Assembly: GCA_048265185.1 (NCBI GenBank)
Contig: JBLXBZ010000001.1
Span: 682,001-746,000 of the forward strand
Length of the DNA: 64,000 bases
Direction: 5' to 3'
DNA from: JBLXBZ01 sp048265185
GTDB taxonomy: Bacteria; Pseudomonadota; Alphaproteobacteria; Rhizobiales; Stappiaceae
Part shown: positions 15,952 through 23,803 of the stretch, in pieces
Layout: each line of letters opens with the position of its first letter
Position numbering within the stretch: the first letter of the stretch is position 1
The notes under the pieces: generated by a model
Told to the model about the DNA's origin: nothing
Seen by the model: only the letters and a program-made list of their open reading frames with translations
Databases searched by the model: none
Made by a program: the position numbers and the translations under genes

Positions 15952-16827
15952 TCACCCGAGTAAATCGACCAGCTCCGGCATCAAACGATCGGCGTTTCCA
16001 TTGGCCAATTGCGCCTGCAACATCGCCTGCACCGCTTTGGCGACGCCATCATAAGCGCTTTCGCCTTCAGCCAAAGCGTTATAATAATCAAGGTCTTTGG
16101 AGCCGTTGGCCATGCTGAACTTCAAGCCGGAAGCGTCTTTTTCCGTGAGATAAGGCGCCAAGCGATCCAAAGCCGCTCCTCGCCCGCCGCCTTGACGCAG
16201 CACGTCGACAAAGACTTCGGGATCAAGTCCGCATTTATTCGCGCAGGCCGCCGCTTCGCTCAACAGAGCAATTGAACCAACTGAAACAAAATTATGCAAC
16301 AGCTTCATCTGGTGACCGCTGGCGATAGGCCCCACGCGCCGCGCCACTTCAGAGAAAGTGTCAAGTACCGGCTTAATAGCGTCAAAGTCCTCTTCAGACC
16401 CGCCAACAAGAAGATTAAGGCGGCCCTCTGCGGCCTCCTTCGGAGTGCGCGTCATGGGCGCGTCGACGAAGCGGCATCCCGTCGCCTGAACAGCTTTCGC
16501 CACCTCCATAGTTGAGCGCGGCTTGGCCGTGGAGCAATCAACAAGCATCTGGCCAGCGCCAAGTCGCTTGATCAGACCATTTTCGCCCAGAACGATAGCC
16601 TCCACCTGAGGGCTGCCGTTCACGCACAAAATAATTGCGTCGCTGGCGGCGCTCAATTCGCCGATATCGTCAACCCCTTTAGCCCCCAAAGCGTCCAGAT
16701 CCGCCGTTGGCTGATTTCCGGGATGATTCAGGTAAGTCAGTTGCAAGCCGTTCTTGGCCACATTGAGACCAATGCCATGCCCCATATAGCCGACGCCGAT
16801 CAGGCCGATCCGTTTAAATGCGGACAT
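15952..16827 (-). CDS. ltnD: Beta-hydroxyacid dehydrogenase, probable L-threonate dehydrogenase
   Basis: The 291-residue protein has an N-terminal Rossmann motif (IGLIGVGYMGHGIGLNVAKN), the substrate loop DAPMTRTPKEAAEG and the catalytic-lysine helix GHQMKLLHNFVSVG of the 3-hydroxyisobutyrate dehydrogenase family. Last in a minus-strand unit with OtnC, OtnK and OtnI homologues, it is best read as LtnD, which oxidises L-threonate at C2 to 2-oxo-tetronate with NAD+. OtnI then moves the keto group to C3. The ATG is preceded by AGGAGGAG. It is separated from otnC by about 130 bases, so it may have extra control. GarR-like tartronate semialdehyde reductase is the main alternative, made less likely by the neighbours. 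Confidence 0.8.
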   Translation of the reverse strand: MSAFKRIGLIGVGYMGHGIGLNVAKNGLQLTYLNHPGNQPTADLDALGAKGVDDIGELSAASDAIILCVNGSPQVEAIVLGENGLIKRLGAGQMLVDCSTAKPRSTMEVAKAVQATGCRFVDAPMTRTPKEAAEGRLNLLVGGSEEDFDAIKPVLDTFSEVARRVGPIASGHQMKLLHNFVSVGSIALLSEAAACANKCGLDPEVFVDVLRQGGGRGAALDRLAPYLTEKDASGLKFSMANGSKDLDYYNALAEGESAYDGVAKAVQAMLQAQLANGNADRLMPELVDLLG

Positions 16828-16958
16828 GCCGCTCCTCCTATTTTAAAATACTCAACGCTTTGATGGTGAAGCCTTCCGGCGCCCGCATCTTTTTTGCAAG
16901 ATACCAGCGACTTTTTTTGTAGGATAAATGTCGCTTCGAACAAAACCAACCGATACGA

Positions 16959-17594
16959 TCAGCGCAGACGTATGGCGTCCAATTCCTCCAGCTGTTCTTG
17001 CGTCAAAGGCCGGGTTAGCCGATCCTTGAGCAAGAACTGAAGTTTTGCGCTCTCCTCCAGTTCTTCAATGGCGAAAACCGCATCGCGCAACGATTTCCCG
17101 CCAACCACCGGTCCATGGTTGGAAATAATGATTCCCGAATGCTTCAAAGCCAACTCCTGAATAATCGGGCCAAGCGTCTTGTCACCGGGAGCGAAATAAG
17201 GAGCCCGCGCCACTGGCCCCACCCGCATATGGCAATAAGGGGTCAACGGCGGAATGAGATCGTCATCCGCCCCCTCGCACATGCAAGACACGCACACGCT
17301 ATAGGTGGAATGCAGATGCGAAACGGCCTTCAGCTTCGGCCGCCCGCGATACATGGCCAGATGAAGAAAATCTTCTTTCGTCGGCTTATCCCCCGCCAAC
17401 CAGTCTCCATTGTCATCCAGCTTGGCCAAGCGAGCCGGGTCTAAAAACCCAAGAGACGCATTGGTCGGCGTCATCAAAAATCCACCGTCCGGCAATCTGG
17501 TGGATAAATTGCCGGAACTTCCCGCAGTCAGACCGCGCTCAAAAAGAGAGCGCCCCAATAAAACCATTTCCTCACGAAGCGCCGCTTCTGTCAT
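16959..17594 (-). CDS. otnC: 3-oxo-tetronate 4-phosphate decarboxylase (class II aldolase family)
   Basis: The 211-residue protein belongs to the AraD/fuculose-aldolase class II family. Zinc ligands are visible in AVSHLHSTYSVCVSC (His-x-His) and in IIISNHGPVVGGKSL. N-terminal RGLTAGSSGNLSTRLPDGGF is the family's phosphate-binding start. OtnC members decarboxylate 3-oxo-tetronate 4-phosphate to dihydroxyacetone phosphate and CO2. Its start overlaps the otnK stop by 4 bases (ATGA), so kinase and decarboxylase are translationally coupled, the pairing diagnostic for the DUF1537 pathways. Simple L-fuculose-1-phosphate aldolase activity is unlikely in this context. Confidence 0.88.
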   Translation of the reverse strand: MTEAALREEMVLLGRSLFERGLTAGSSGNLSTRLPDGGFLMTPTNASLGFLDPARLAKLDDNGDWLAGDKPTKEDFLHLAMYRGRPKLKAVSHLHSTYSVCVSCMCEGADDDLIPPLTPYCHMRVGPVARAPYFAPGDKTLGPIIQELALKHSGIIISNHGPVVGGKSLRDAVFAIEELEESAKLQFLLKDRLTRPLTQEQLEELDAIRLR

Positions 17595-18898
17595 TTTTCC
17601 TCCAGCAGCTGAATGCTGTCATTAAAGAAGGTTTCCTTGCCGAAGTTACCAGACTTCAACGCCAAAGCGACGGTTGTTGAAGCATCGTCCCCTGTTGCGA
17701 CCCGCGCGAAAGTCCACGGAACGCCGGGCGCTATCTCAGGCCCAACCAGCAAATTGGAAACGCCAAGTTCAGTCGTGATCGCCCCGGAGGTCTCACCTCC
17801 CGCCACGACGATTTTGCGAACTCCGCGCTGCAAGGCATAGCGAGCGATATGAGCCAACGCGCGTTCCACGCGCTCTCCAGCTTCACTCACGCCAAGCGCC
17901 TTTTGCACTTTATTCAGTTCCACAGGCTCGGCCGTGGCCGCCACCAGCTTCGGCGCCTCCAGCGCCTGAGCGTCAAGCCAGCGAAGCGCCTCGCTAAGCC
18001 CCTCGCCGCTTTCAACCGGCGCGTCCGTCGCCGCCAGCCTCATTGGGTCAAGACGGAAAACAGGGTTATCCTTCGCGAACTCCGCCACCTGCGCCCGCGT
18101 CATGGCCGAGCAGCTTCCGGCCAGCATCAGAATCCCGCCTGAAACTTCAGGCTTCTCAAAATTCGCAGCGTCCGCCGCAAGCCACCCCGCCTGCTCATAA
18201 AGCGCCGGCAAAGACATCGCCAAGGCGGATCCGCCGGTAAGCAAGGGAAAGTCCCGACAAGCGACCGCGATTTCATGCAAATGCGCGTCTTCTATCGCGT
18301 CAAGGATAACGTGCGAGACGCCCTCCGTCTTCAAACGCGCCAGAGAGGCGGCGATTTCTCCCGCGCCCCTCCGCACCTCCGGATAAGCTACATTTCCCAC
18401 CGCGCCCGTAACCTGCGGCGACAACAACCGCGCCAGATTAGAATCGCGCATGGGCGTCAAAGGATGGTCCTTCATTGGTCCATCGGATAACAACTGAGAT
18501 CCCGTGTAAAGATATCCCATATATATGGAGCGACCATTTTCCGGAAACGCCGGACAATAAATCGTTTGATCTGCGTCCAGCTCCCGCATCAAAGCTTCCG
18601 ACACCGGCCCGATATTGCCCTTTTCCGTGCTGTCAAAGGTTGAGCAATATTTCCAGAATATTTGCCGCGCGCCATTTTTCCGCAGCCATTTGAGCGCTGC
18701 TTGAGTTTGTTCGACCGCCTCCTCCACGGGGCTGGTCCTGCATTTCAGCGCAATCACTTCGATCGGCGCGGAGGTCGGCGCGCCATCCTCCGGCAACCCG
18801 GTGCGCAAGGACACCTCCACGCCGCTGCGCGCCAAAATTCCGGCGATATCCGTCGCGCCGGTGAAATCATCGGCGATAACGCCCAAAACAATCGACAT
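17591..18898 (-). CDS. otnK: 3-oxo-tetronate kinase (DUF1537 family)
   Basis: The 435-residue protein has the DUF1537 (SBD) N-terminal half starting VLGVIADDFTGATDIAGILA and a C-terminal nucleotide-binding half with LAGSCSAMTRAQVAEF and KIVVAGGETSGAITTELG. Characterised members phosphorylate four-carbon oxo-acids; the otnC-coupled ones use 3-oxo-tetronate at O4. Internal KYCSTFDSTEKGNIGPVSEA is the typical substrate-binding segment. Length matches OtnK (about 420-430). It lies between otnI (27 bases upstream) and otnC (4-base overlap). The whole unit is expected to be repressed by the divergent LacI protein through the palindrome at 19785. Confidence 0.92.
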   Translation of the reverse strand: MSIVLGVIADDFTGATDIAGILARSGVEVSLRTGLPEDGAPTSAPIEVIALKCRTSPVEEAVEQTQAALKWLRKNGARQIFWKYCSTFDSTEKGNIGPVSEALMRELDADQTIYCPAFPENGRSIYMGYLYTGSQLLSDGPMKDHPLTPMRDSNLARLLSPQVTGAVGNVAYPEVRRGAGEIAASLARLKTEGVSHVILDAIEDAHLHEIAVACRDFPLLTGGSALAMSLPALYEQAGWLAADAANFEKPEVSGGILMLAGSCSAMTRAQVAEFAKDNPVFRLDPMRLAATDAPVESGEGLSEALRWLDAQALEAPKLVAATAEPVELNKVQKALGVSEAGERVERALAHIARYALQRGVRKIVVAGGETSGAITTELGVSNLLVGPEIAPGVPWTFARVATGDDASTTVALALKSGNFGKETFFNDSIQLLEEK

Positions 18899-18925
18899 TT
18901 CGATACTCCAGAAATTTGATGAAAA

Positions 18926-19705
18926 TCAGGATTTTCTTAAATAGGGTCGCGCCCAACCAAGGCCGGCCGCCGTCTCGGCGCGTGGCCGGTATTCACAGCC
19001 AACAGCGCCCCTGTAGCCGCTTACGTCCAAAGCTTCAAAAATGGCGGGATAATGCACCTCGCCCACATCCGGCTCATGGCGCAAAGGAACTCCGGCGATC
19101 TGAACATGCCCAACTTTATGGGCGAGCGCTTCATAACGGCGGATCAAATCCCCATGAATGATCTGGCAATGATAGAAATCGAACTGCAGCGCCACATGTT
19201 TCAAACCGATTTCATCAATAATCTGCGACGCCAAGTCAAAATCATTGAGAAAATAACCTGGCATGTCCCGCCCATTTATCGGCTCGATCACCAATTGAAC
19301 GCCTTCGCTGGCGAAGAACGCGCCCGCCTTCGCGATATTGGCGACGTAGCGGCTTCGTTGCGCAGAGTTATTTGCGTCTCCCATCCCAGCCATCAGATGA
19401 ATTTTCGGAACGCAAAGGGCTTTCGCGTAACGCATCGCCACATCCAGAGAACGATCAAAGTCGTCTTGCCGTTCAGGCAGACAAGCGAGGCCGCGTTCTC
19501 CCCCCTCCCAATCTCCAGGAGGACAATTGAACAACGCCTGAGACAATTGATTTTCCTCAAGCGCCGCCGCTATTTCGCCAACGTCGAAATCATAAGGAAA
19601 CAAATACTCCACATGGCGAAAGCCAGCTTCGGCGGCCGCCCGGAACCGCTCCATGAACGGAACTTCGGTGAACATCATCGAAAGATTGGCGGCGAGTGTC
19701 GGCAT
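18926..19705 (-). CDS. otnI: 2-oxo-tetronate isomerase (hydroxypyruvate isomerase family)
   Basis: The 259-residue TIM-barrel protein of the AP-endonuclease-2/Hyi family starts LAANLSMMFTEVPFMERFRA. Catalytic metal ligands appear at expected places: LVIEPINGRDMPGY (Glu), LQFDFYHCQI (Asp, His) and VGCEYRPRAETAAGL (second Glu). OtnI interconverts 2-oxo- and 3-oxo-tetronate, linking LtnD to OtnK. It is the first gene of the minus-strand otnI-otnK-otnC-ltnD unit. The leader carries the 14-bp operator 80 bases upstream of its start. The related hydroxypyruvate isomerase Hyi has the same fold, and the decision for OtnI rests on the operon. Confidence 0.85.
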   Translation of the reverse strand: MPTLAANLSMMFTEVPFMERFRAAAEAGFRHVEYLFPYDFDVGEIAAALEENQLSQALFNCPPGDWEGGERGLACLPERQDDFDRSLDVAMRYAKALCVPKIHLMAGMGDANNSAQRSRYVANIAKAGAFFASEGVQLVIEPINGRDMPGYFLNDFDLASQIIDEIGLKHVALQFDFYHCQIIHGDLIRRYEALAHKVGHVQIAGVPLRHEPDVGEVHYPAIFEALDVSGYRGAVGCEYRPRAETAAGLGWARPYLRKS

Positions 19706-19784
19706 TTAAATCACCTCGGCTTGAGAATGCGTGTCTAATGACAAGACCAGCGGAGCTGGAAAAGTCGAGTTCGCCACAATCTAG

Positions 19785-19798
19785 TGACAGCGCTGTCA
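19785..19798. promoter_or_regulatory. LacI-type operator between otnI and its regulator gene
   Basis: TGACAGCGCTGTCA is a perfect 14-bp palindrome with the central CG step typical of LacI-family operators. It lies in the divergent otnI/lacI gap, and a 12/14 match lies before denD at 21070. Confidence 0.75.
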
Positions 19799-19894
19799 TT
19801 ATGCTGTAGATTCCTCCAAAGTCAATTTGACGAGGCCTGTTGTGAAAGCAAAACGCACACGCCTTCCCTTCACCAAACCCTTTGATGCAGGAAC

Positions 19895-20968
19895 ATGATG
19901 TCGGAGCGGGATTCTTCCATATCAGATCCTCAACGCCGCCGGCGCATTCGCGGCGACGCGACTCCAAGCCCGACGCTGCAAGAAGTGGCAGAACGCGCCG
20001 GCGTCAGTGAAATAACGGTCTCGCGGGTCATGCGCGACGCGGCGAATGTCTCAAAAACTACACGAGAACGCGTCTTGGCCGCCGTTAAGGAAGTCGGCTA
20101 TGTACGAAACCGTTTGGCGGGCCAGCTCGCCGGTCACAGGTCCAGCCAGATCGCGGTTATTCTTCCCTCCCTCAGCAATATCGTCTTTCCTGACGTATTG
20201 AACGGCGCTGAAGAAGCGCTGGAGACCAGCGGATTTCATCCGGTGCTTGGGATCAGCAATTACGACTTTCAGCGTGAAGAACGCCTTATCGAAAGCCTTC
20301 TGTCCTGGCGTCCCGCTGGAATCATCACCGTCGGAGCCAATCACACCGGCCATGCGGTGCAAATGTTAAAAACCGCTGAAATTCCCATTGTGGAACTCAT
20401 GGACATCGACATAAATCCCATTGACATGGCGGTGGGGATATCCCACCGTCAGGCAGGGAAATCAATGGCCTACTACCTTCTTGGGCGTGGCTATAACCAC
20501 TTCGGCTACGTGGGGCACGACATTGAGCAAGACGAGCGCGCAGGCTTTCGTCTTCAGGGCTTCAACGACGCATTGATCGAGGCTGGCAAACAGCCCGCGA
20601 GCGTGCAGCTTCTATCCGCCCCTTCTTCCGTCGCGCTTGGTCGCGAGGGACTGGCGAAACTATTGAAGGAAAGCGCCACACGGTCCCAGCCACTTGAAGT
20701 GGTTTATTTTTCCAATGACGACATGGCCACGGGCGGCGTTTTTCATTGCATGGCTGAGGGGATTGATATCCCCTCCACTTTGGCCATCGCAGGCTTCAAT
20801 GGTTTGGACATTGGCCAGCAATTGCCCATCCCCCTCACCACCATCGGCTCACATCGTCACTTGATCGGCAAACGCGCCGCAGAACAAATTTTGGCGAAGC
20901 TCGACGGAAAACCGACTGAAAGCGTGGTCGACGTAGGCTTCACGCTAATCCCCGGAGCCTCGGCATAA
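19895..20968 (+). CDS. LacI family transcriptional regulator of tetronate catabolism
   Basis: The protein carries an N-terminal LacI helix-turn-helix (TLQEVAERAGVSEITVSRVM) with hinge RNRLAGQLAGHRSSQIAVIL. A periplasmic-binding-protein-like sensor domain follows (NGAEEALETSGFHPVLGISN, MAVGISHRQAGKSMAYYLLG, GFNGLDIGQQLPIPLTTI). It resembles the GntR/IdnR type that senses sugar acids. It is flanked on both sides by catabolic genes and by two near-identical palindromes (19785 and 21070), so it probably represses both units and responds to a tetronate or a phosphorylated intermediate. Either ATG at 19895 or 19898 could serve. About 20 residues precede the HTH, longer than usual. Confidence 0.9.
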   Translation: MMSERDSSISDPQRRRRIRGDATPSPTLQEVAERAGVSEITVSRVMRDAANVSKTTRERVLAAVKEVGYVRNRLAGQLAGHRSSQIAVILPSLSNIVFPDVLNGAEEALETSGFHPVLGISNYDFQREERLIESLLSWRPAGIITVGANHTGHAVQMLKTAEIPIVELMDIDINPIDMAVGISHRQAGKSMAYYLLGRGYNHFGYVGHDIEQDERAGFRLQGFNDALIEAGKQPASVQLLSAPSSVALGREGLAKLLKESATRSQPLEVVYFSNDDMATGGVFHCMAEGIDIPSTLAIAGFNGLDIGQQLPIPLTTIGSHRHLIGKRAAEQILAKLDGKPTESVVDVGFTLIPGASA

Positions 20969-21069
20969 GAACGAAACCGCCATTCAACCAAGGCGGAAGA
21001 TGCAAAACAGCCCCAGCTCGCCGCGCTCGGCGCCGCCAAGATCATCTTATCATCTTATCAGACAAGCAA

Positions 21070-21083
21070 TTGACAGCGCTAAC
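21070..21083. promoter_or_regulatory. Second LacI-type operator, upstream of denD
   Basis: TGACAGCGCTAACA differs from the 19785 palindrome at two positions in its right half. It lies about 134 bases before denD, after the regulator's stop, where it can control the denD-dctPQM-aldehyde dehydrogenase unit. Confidence 0.65.
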
Positions 21084-21216
21084 ACCCAACAGTTAATCTG
21101 ACTTGCAGAAAATGATAACGCCTTTGATCCATGCGCCAAACCTCGCAATAAAGTTCAATAAGCTTTTTTGAGCCGAGGAAAACCGGCCCACCCTCAACGA
21201 GGAGCGACCACAAGAA

Positions 21217-22203
21217 ATGAAGGTAATGATCACTGGCGCCGCCGGTTTTCTAGGCAAGCTCCTAGTTGAAACCCTTGTGAAAAACCCTTCCATCGTCGTC
21301 AACGGCGAGTTGCGAAATATCTCAGAATTGATTCTAGCGGACATTCAGCCCTTTCCGCTGGAGGCGTTTGAGCTCGGCGATTTGCAGTGTCAGGTTCTTG
21401 TGGGGGACGTCGCCTCTCCCGAAAACAGCGTGCTATTTAAATCACTTCAGCCGGACGCCATCATCCATCTGGCAGCCGTCGTCAGCGCCGGCGCTGAAGC
21501 AGATTTCGATCTGGGCATGAACGTCAACCTTCACGGCTTGGTCAAGATTCTTGATTTATGCCGTATGTTTGAAGCCCCTCCAGTATTTGTGCTGACCTCA
21601 TCGGTGGCGGTTTTTTCCTGCGCGAATAACGAGACGATCGACGAGAACATGCTCCCTCAGCCTAAATCGTCATATGGAACGCAAAAGCTCCTTGGCGAAT
21701 ATCTGGTGCGCGACTACGCCCGAAAGGGCTTTATCAAGGGGCGCGCAATCCGCTTCCCGACAATCGTCGTCAGACCGGGAAAGCCCAACAAGGCCGCCTC
21801 CAGCTTCGCCAGCTCCATCATTCGCGAACCTTTGAACGGCCAGCCAGCAACGCTTCCCGTCGAATTGGATTTGAAACTACATCTTATGTCGCCGGACATG
21901 GCTGTAAAATCCATGGTGAAAACACTAGGGCTTGCGCAAGAGGCGTTAAAAGGCGACACCACTATCACATTGCCCGGCATTTCGGTTTCAGTGGGAGAAA
22001 TGATCGAAACGCTAAAGGAACTTGGCGGGGAGGAGAAAGCGAAACTCATCACCGCCGAACCAGATGCGGCGATTCATGAAATCGTCGCGAGTTGGCCCGG
22101 GGGGATAACGGCTCCAAGAGCTGAGGCGCTTGGTTTTCAGGCCGACGCAAATTTCACGGAAATCGTCAAAAACCATATTGACAGATATCCATCTGTTGAT
22201 TGA
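21217..22203 (+). CDS. denD: D-erythronate dehydrogenase (NAD-dependent epimerase/dehydratase family)
   Basis: The 328-residue extended short-chain dehydrogenase starts MKVMITGAAGFLGKLLVETL with the GxxGxxG motif. It carries the Ser (VLTSSVAVFSC) and Tyr-x3-Lys (SYGTQKLLGE) catalytic elements. Members of this subgroup annotated DenD oxidise D-erythronate to 3-oxo-tetronate with NAD+, feeding directly into OtnK. The long C-terminal region HLMSPDMAVKSMVKTLGLAQ is typical of the group. It heads the plus-strand unit with the TRAP transporter (33 bases to dctP) and is preceded by a candidate operator. With LtnD in the divergent unit, the cell should handle both erythronate and threonate. Confidence 0.87.
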   Translation: MKVMITGAAGFLGKLLVETLVKNPSIVVNGELRNISELILADIQPFPLEAFELGDLQCQVLVGDVASPENSVLFKSLQPDAIIHLAAVVSAGAEADFDLGMNVNLHGLVKILDLCRMFEAPPVFVLTSSVAVFSCANNETIDENMLPQPKSSYGTQKLLGEYLVRDYARKGFIKGRAIRFPTIVVRPGKPNKAASSFASSIIREPLNGQPATLPVELDLKLHLMSPDMAVKSMVKTLGLAQEALKGDTTITLPGISVSVGEMIETLKELGGEEKAKLITAEPDAAIHEIVASWPGGITAPRAEALGFQADANFTEIVKNHIDRYPSVD

Positions 22204-22236
22204 CGAATATGAACTTACTCAGGGAGGAATCTATTT

Positions 22237-23202
22237 ATGAAACGCATTCTTATGGGCCTCGTGGCCGCGGCGGCCCTCGTCACCGGCGCATCCGCGCAGC
22301 AAAGCATCACCATTGGCCACTCACTGTCGCCGGACTCACATTACGGCGTTGGCGCTGACGCATTCATCAAAAAGCTTGAAGAGCTGAGCGGCGGCGAATG
22401 GAGTGGAAAACAGGCGCCGGCAGGCGTTCTTGGCGGCGAGCGTGACATGATTGAGGGCCTGCAAATCGGCTCGCTTGACGTTGTCATCACGTCAAGCGGC
22501 CCGCTTGGCAATTTCGTGCCTGAAGTCTACGCGCTCGACTTGCCATTCCTTTTCCGCGACTATGACCATGCGCGCAACACGCTCGACGGTGAAATCGGCC
22601 AAGAGTTGCTGAAAAAGATTGATGAAAACAATCTGGTGGGCCTCGCTTGGTCTGAAAACGGCTTCCGCCATATCACCAATTCAAAGCACCCGGTGAAAAC
22701 GCCTGAGGACCTGAAAGGCCTGAAGCTGCGGACCATGGAAAACAAGGTTCACATGGCTGCGTTTGAAGAAATGGGCGCCTCGCCTACGCCAATGGCGTTT
22801 CCAGAGCTGTTCACCGCCTTGCAGCAGGGCGTCGTCGACGGTCAGGAGAATCCGATCACGGTGATCACCGCGACGAAATTCTGGGAAGTTCAAGACAATC
22901 TGTCGCTCACCGGCCATGTCTATTCGCCGGTCGCCGTTCTGGCCTCGCCAGCGCTGATTGAAGGTCTTTCCGACGAGCAGAAAGCCTGGTTCTATGAAGC
23001 CGCCAAGGCTTCCGCAGTCGCCACACGCGCCGAAGTCAACCGTTTGGAAAACGAAGGCGTGGCGCTTCTTCAGGAAAAAGGCATGAACGTCGTCACCGAC
23101 GTGGACAAAGCGCCTTTCAGCGCCTTGGCTGAAAAAGCTTACACCGTCTACACCGATCAATACGGCGACGAAATGGTTGAGCGGATCAAAGCGGTCAAGT
23201 AA
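22237..23202 (+). CDS. TRAP transporter substrate-binding protein (DctP family)
   Basis: The 321-residue protein has a Sec signal peptide (MKRILMGLVAAAALVTGASA-QQS) and the DctP fold: SITIGHSLSPDSHYGVGADA, LDLPFLFRDYDHARNTLDG, LRTMENKVHMAAFEEMGASP with the carboxylate-binding Arg, and FPELFTALQQGVVDGQENPI. It captures an organic or sugar acid in the periplasm for the QM permease. Context points to D-erythronate or L-threonate. The ATG is preceded by GGGAGGAA. A strong hairpin with T-run lies between this gene and dctQ, which should let the binding protein be made in excess over the membrane parts. Confidence 0.92.
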   Translation: MKRILMGLVAAAALVTGASAQQSITIGHSLSPDSHYGVGADAFIKKLEELSGGEWSGKQAPAGVLGGERDMIEGLQIGSLDVVITSSGPLGNFVPEVYALDLPFLFRDYDHARNTLDGEIGQELLKKIDENNLVGLAWSENGFRHITNSKHPVKTPEDLKGLKLRTMENKVHMAAFEEMGASPTPMAFPELFTALQQGVVDGQENPITVITATKFWEVQDNLSLTGHVYSPVAVLASPALIEGLSDEQKAWFYEAAKASAVATRAEVNRLENEGVALLQEKGMNVVTDVDKAPFSALAEKAYTVYTDQYGDEMVERIKAVK

Positions 23203-23229
23203 TCGACTTGGTTCAGTGACTACCGATAG

Positions 23230-23258
23230 AATCCGGAGCAGAAATGCTCCGGATTTTT
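23230..23258 (+). terminator. Attenuating terminator between TRAP binding protein and permease genes
   Basis: The perfect stem ATCCGGAGCA/TGCTCCGGAT (23231-23254, extendable by one A-T pair) with a GAAA loop is followed by TTTTT. It lies 28 bases after the dctP stop and 33 bases before the dctQ start, so partial read-through is needed for dctQM. Confidence 0.85.
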
Positions 23259-23290
23259 CGCTCCAAACTCTCGATCAAGTGGATGTCTCC

Positions 23291-23803
23291 ATGCGTATAT
23301 TTAACCGGATTGAACATTGGACCACCGCGATCGCGATGTTTGGCGCGATCGTATTTCTCATAATCGCTGCGTCTCTGGCTTTCTATCAGGTGATAACGCG
23401 CTTTGTTTTTGACCATCCTTCCACCTGGTCGGAAGTAATCACCCGCTCCGCTATGATCTGGTCGGTTTTTCTCGGGGTGGCGCCTGCCTTCAGGCATGGA
23501 ACCATGATCGCGGTGGAAATGATCCAGCACATGCTGCCCAGAACTCTTGGCCGCGCGCTGTTTCACTTCGCTCATATGCTTTCACTCATCTTCTTCGCGA
23601 TTCTTTTCTATCAGGGAATTGGCATGACGCAGCGCGTCGCCCGGCAAACGCTCGCGGCCGTTGAGGTTTCAATAGCTTGGGTTTACGTCGCGCTCCCCGT
23701 GGGCGCCGTTTTTGCGATCATCGCAATTATTGGCTGCATGCTGCGCGGTTTCGAACCACGCGCTGAAGAGACGACATCCGACGTCGAAGGAGCAGCCACA
23801 TGA
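23291..23803 (+). CDS. TRAP transporter small permease (DctQ family)
   Basis: From ATG 23291 the protein is 170 residues with four hydrophobic segments (AMFGAIVFLIIAASLAFYQV; MIWSVFLGVAPAFRHG; LFHFAHMLSLIFFAILFYQG; WVYVALPVGAVFAIIAIIGC). The DctQ signature ITRFVFDHPSTWSEVITRSA lies after the first. The open frame extends upstream into the attenuator and dctP end, but that part is not family-like. It pairs with the large permease through a 4-base ATGA overlap. Inner membrane; substrate as for the binding protein. Confidence 0.92.
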   Translation: MRIFNRIEHWTTAIAMFGAIVFLIIAASLAFYQVITRFVFDHPSTWSEVITRSAMIWSVFLGVAPAFRHGTMIAVEMIQHMLPRTLGRALFHFAHMLSLIFFAILFYQGIGMTQRVARQTLAAVEVSIAWVYVALPVGAVFAIIAIIGCMLRGFEPRAEETTSDVEGAAT

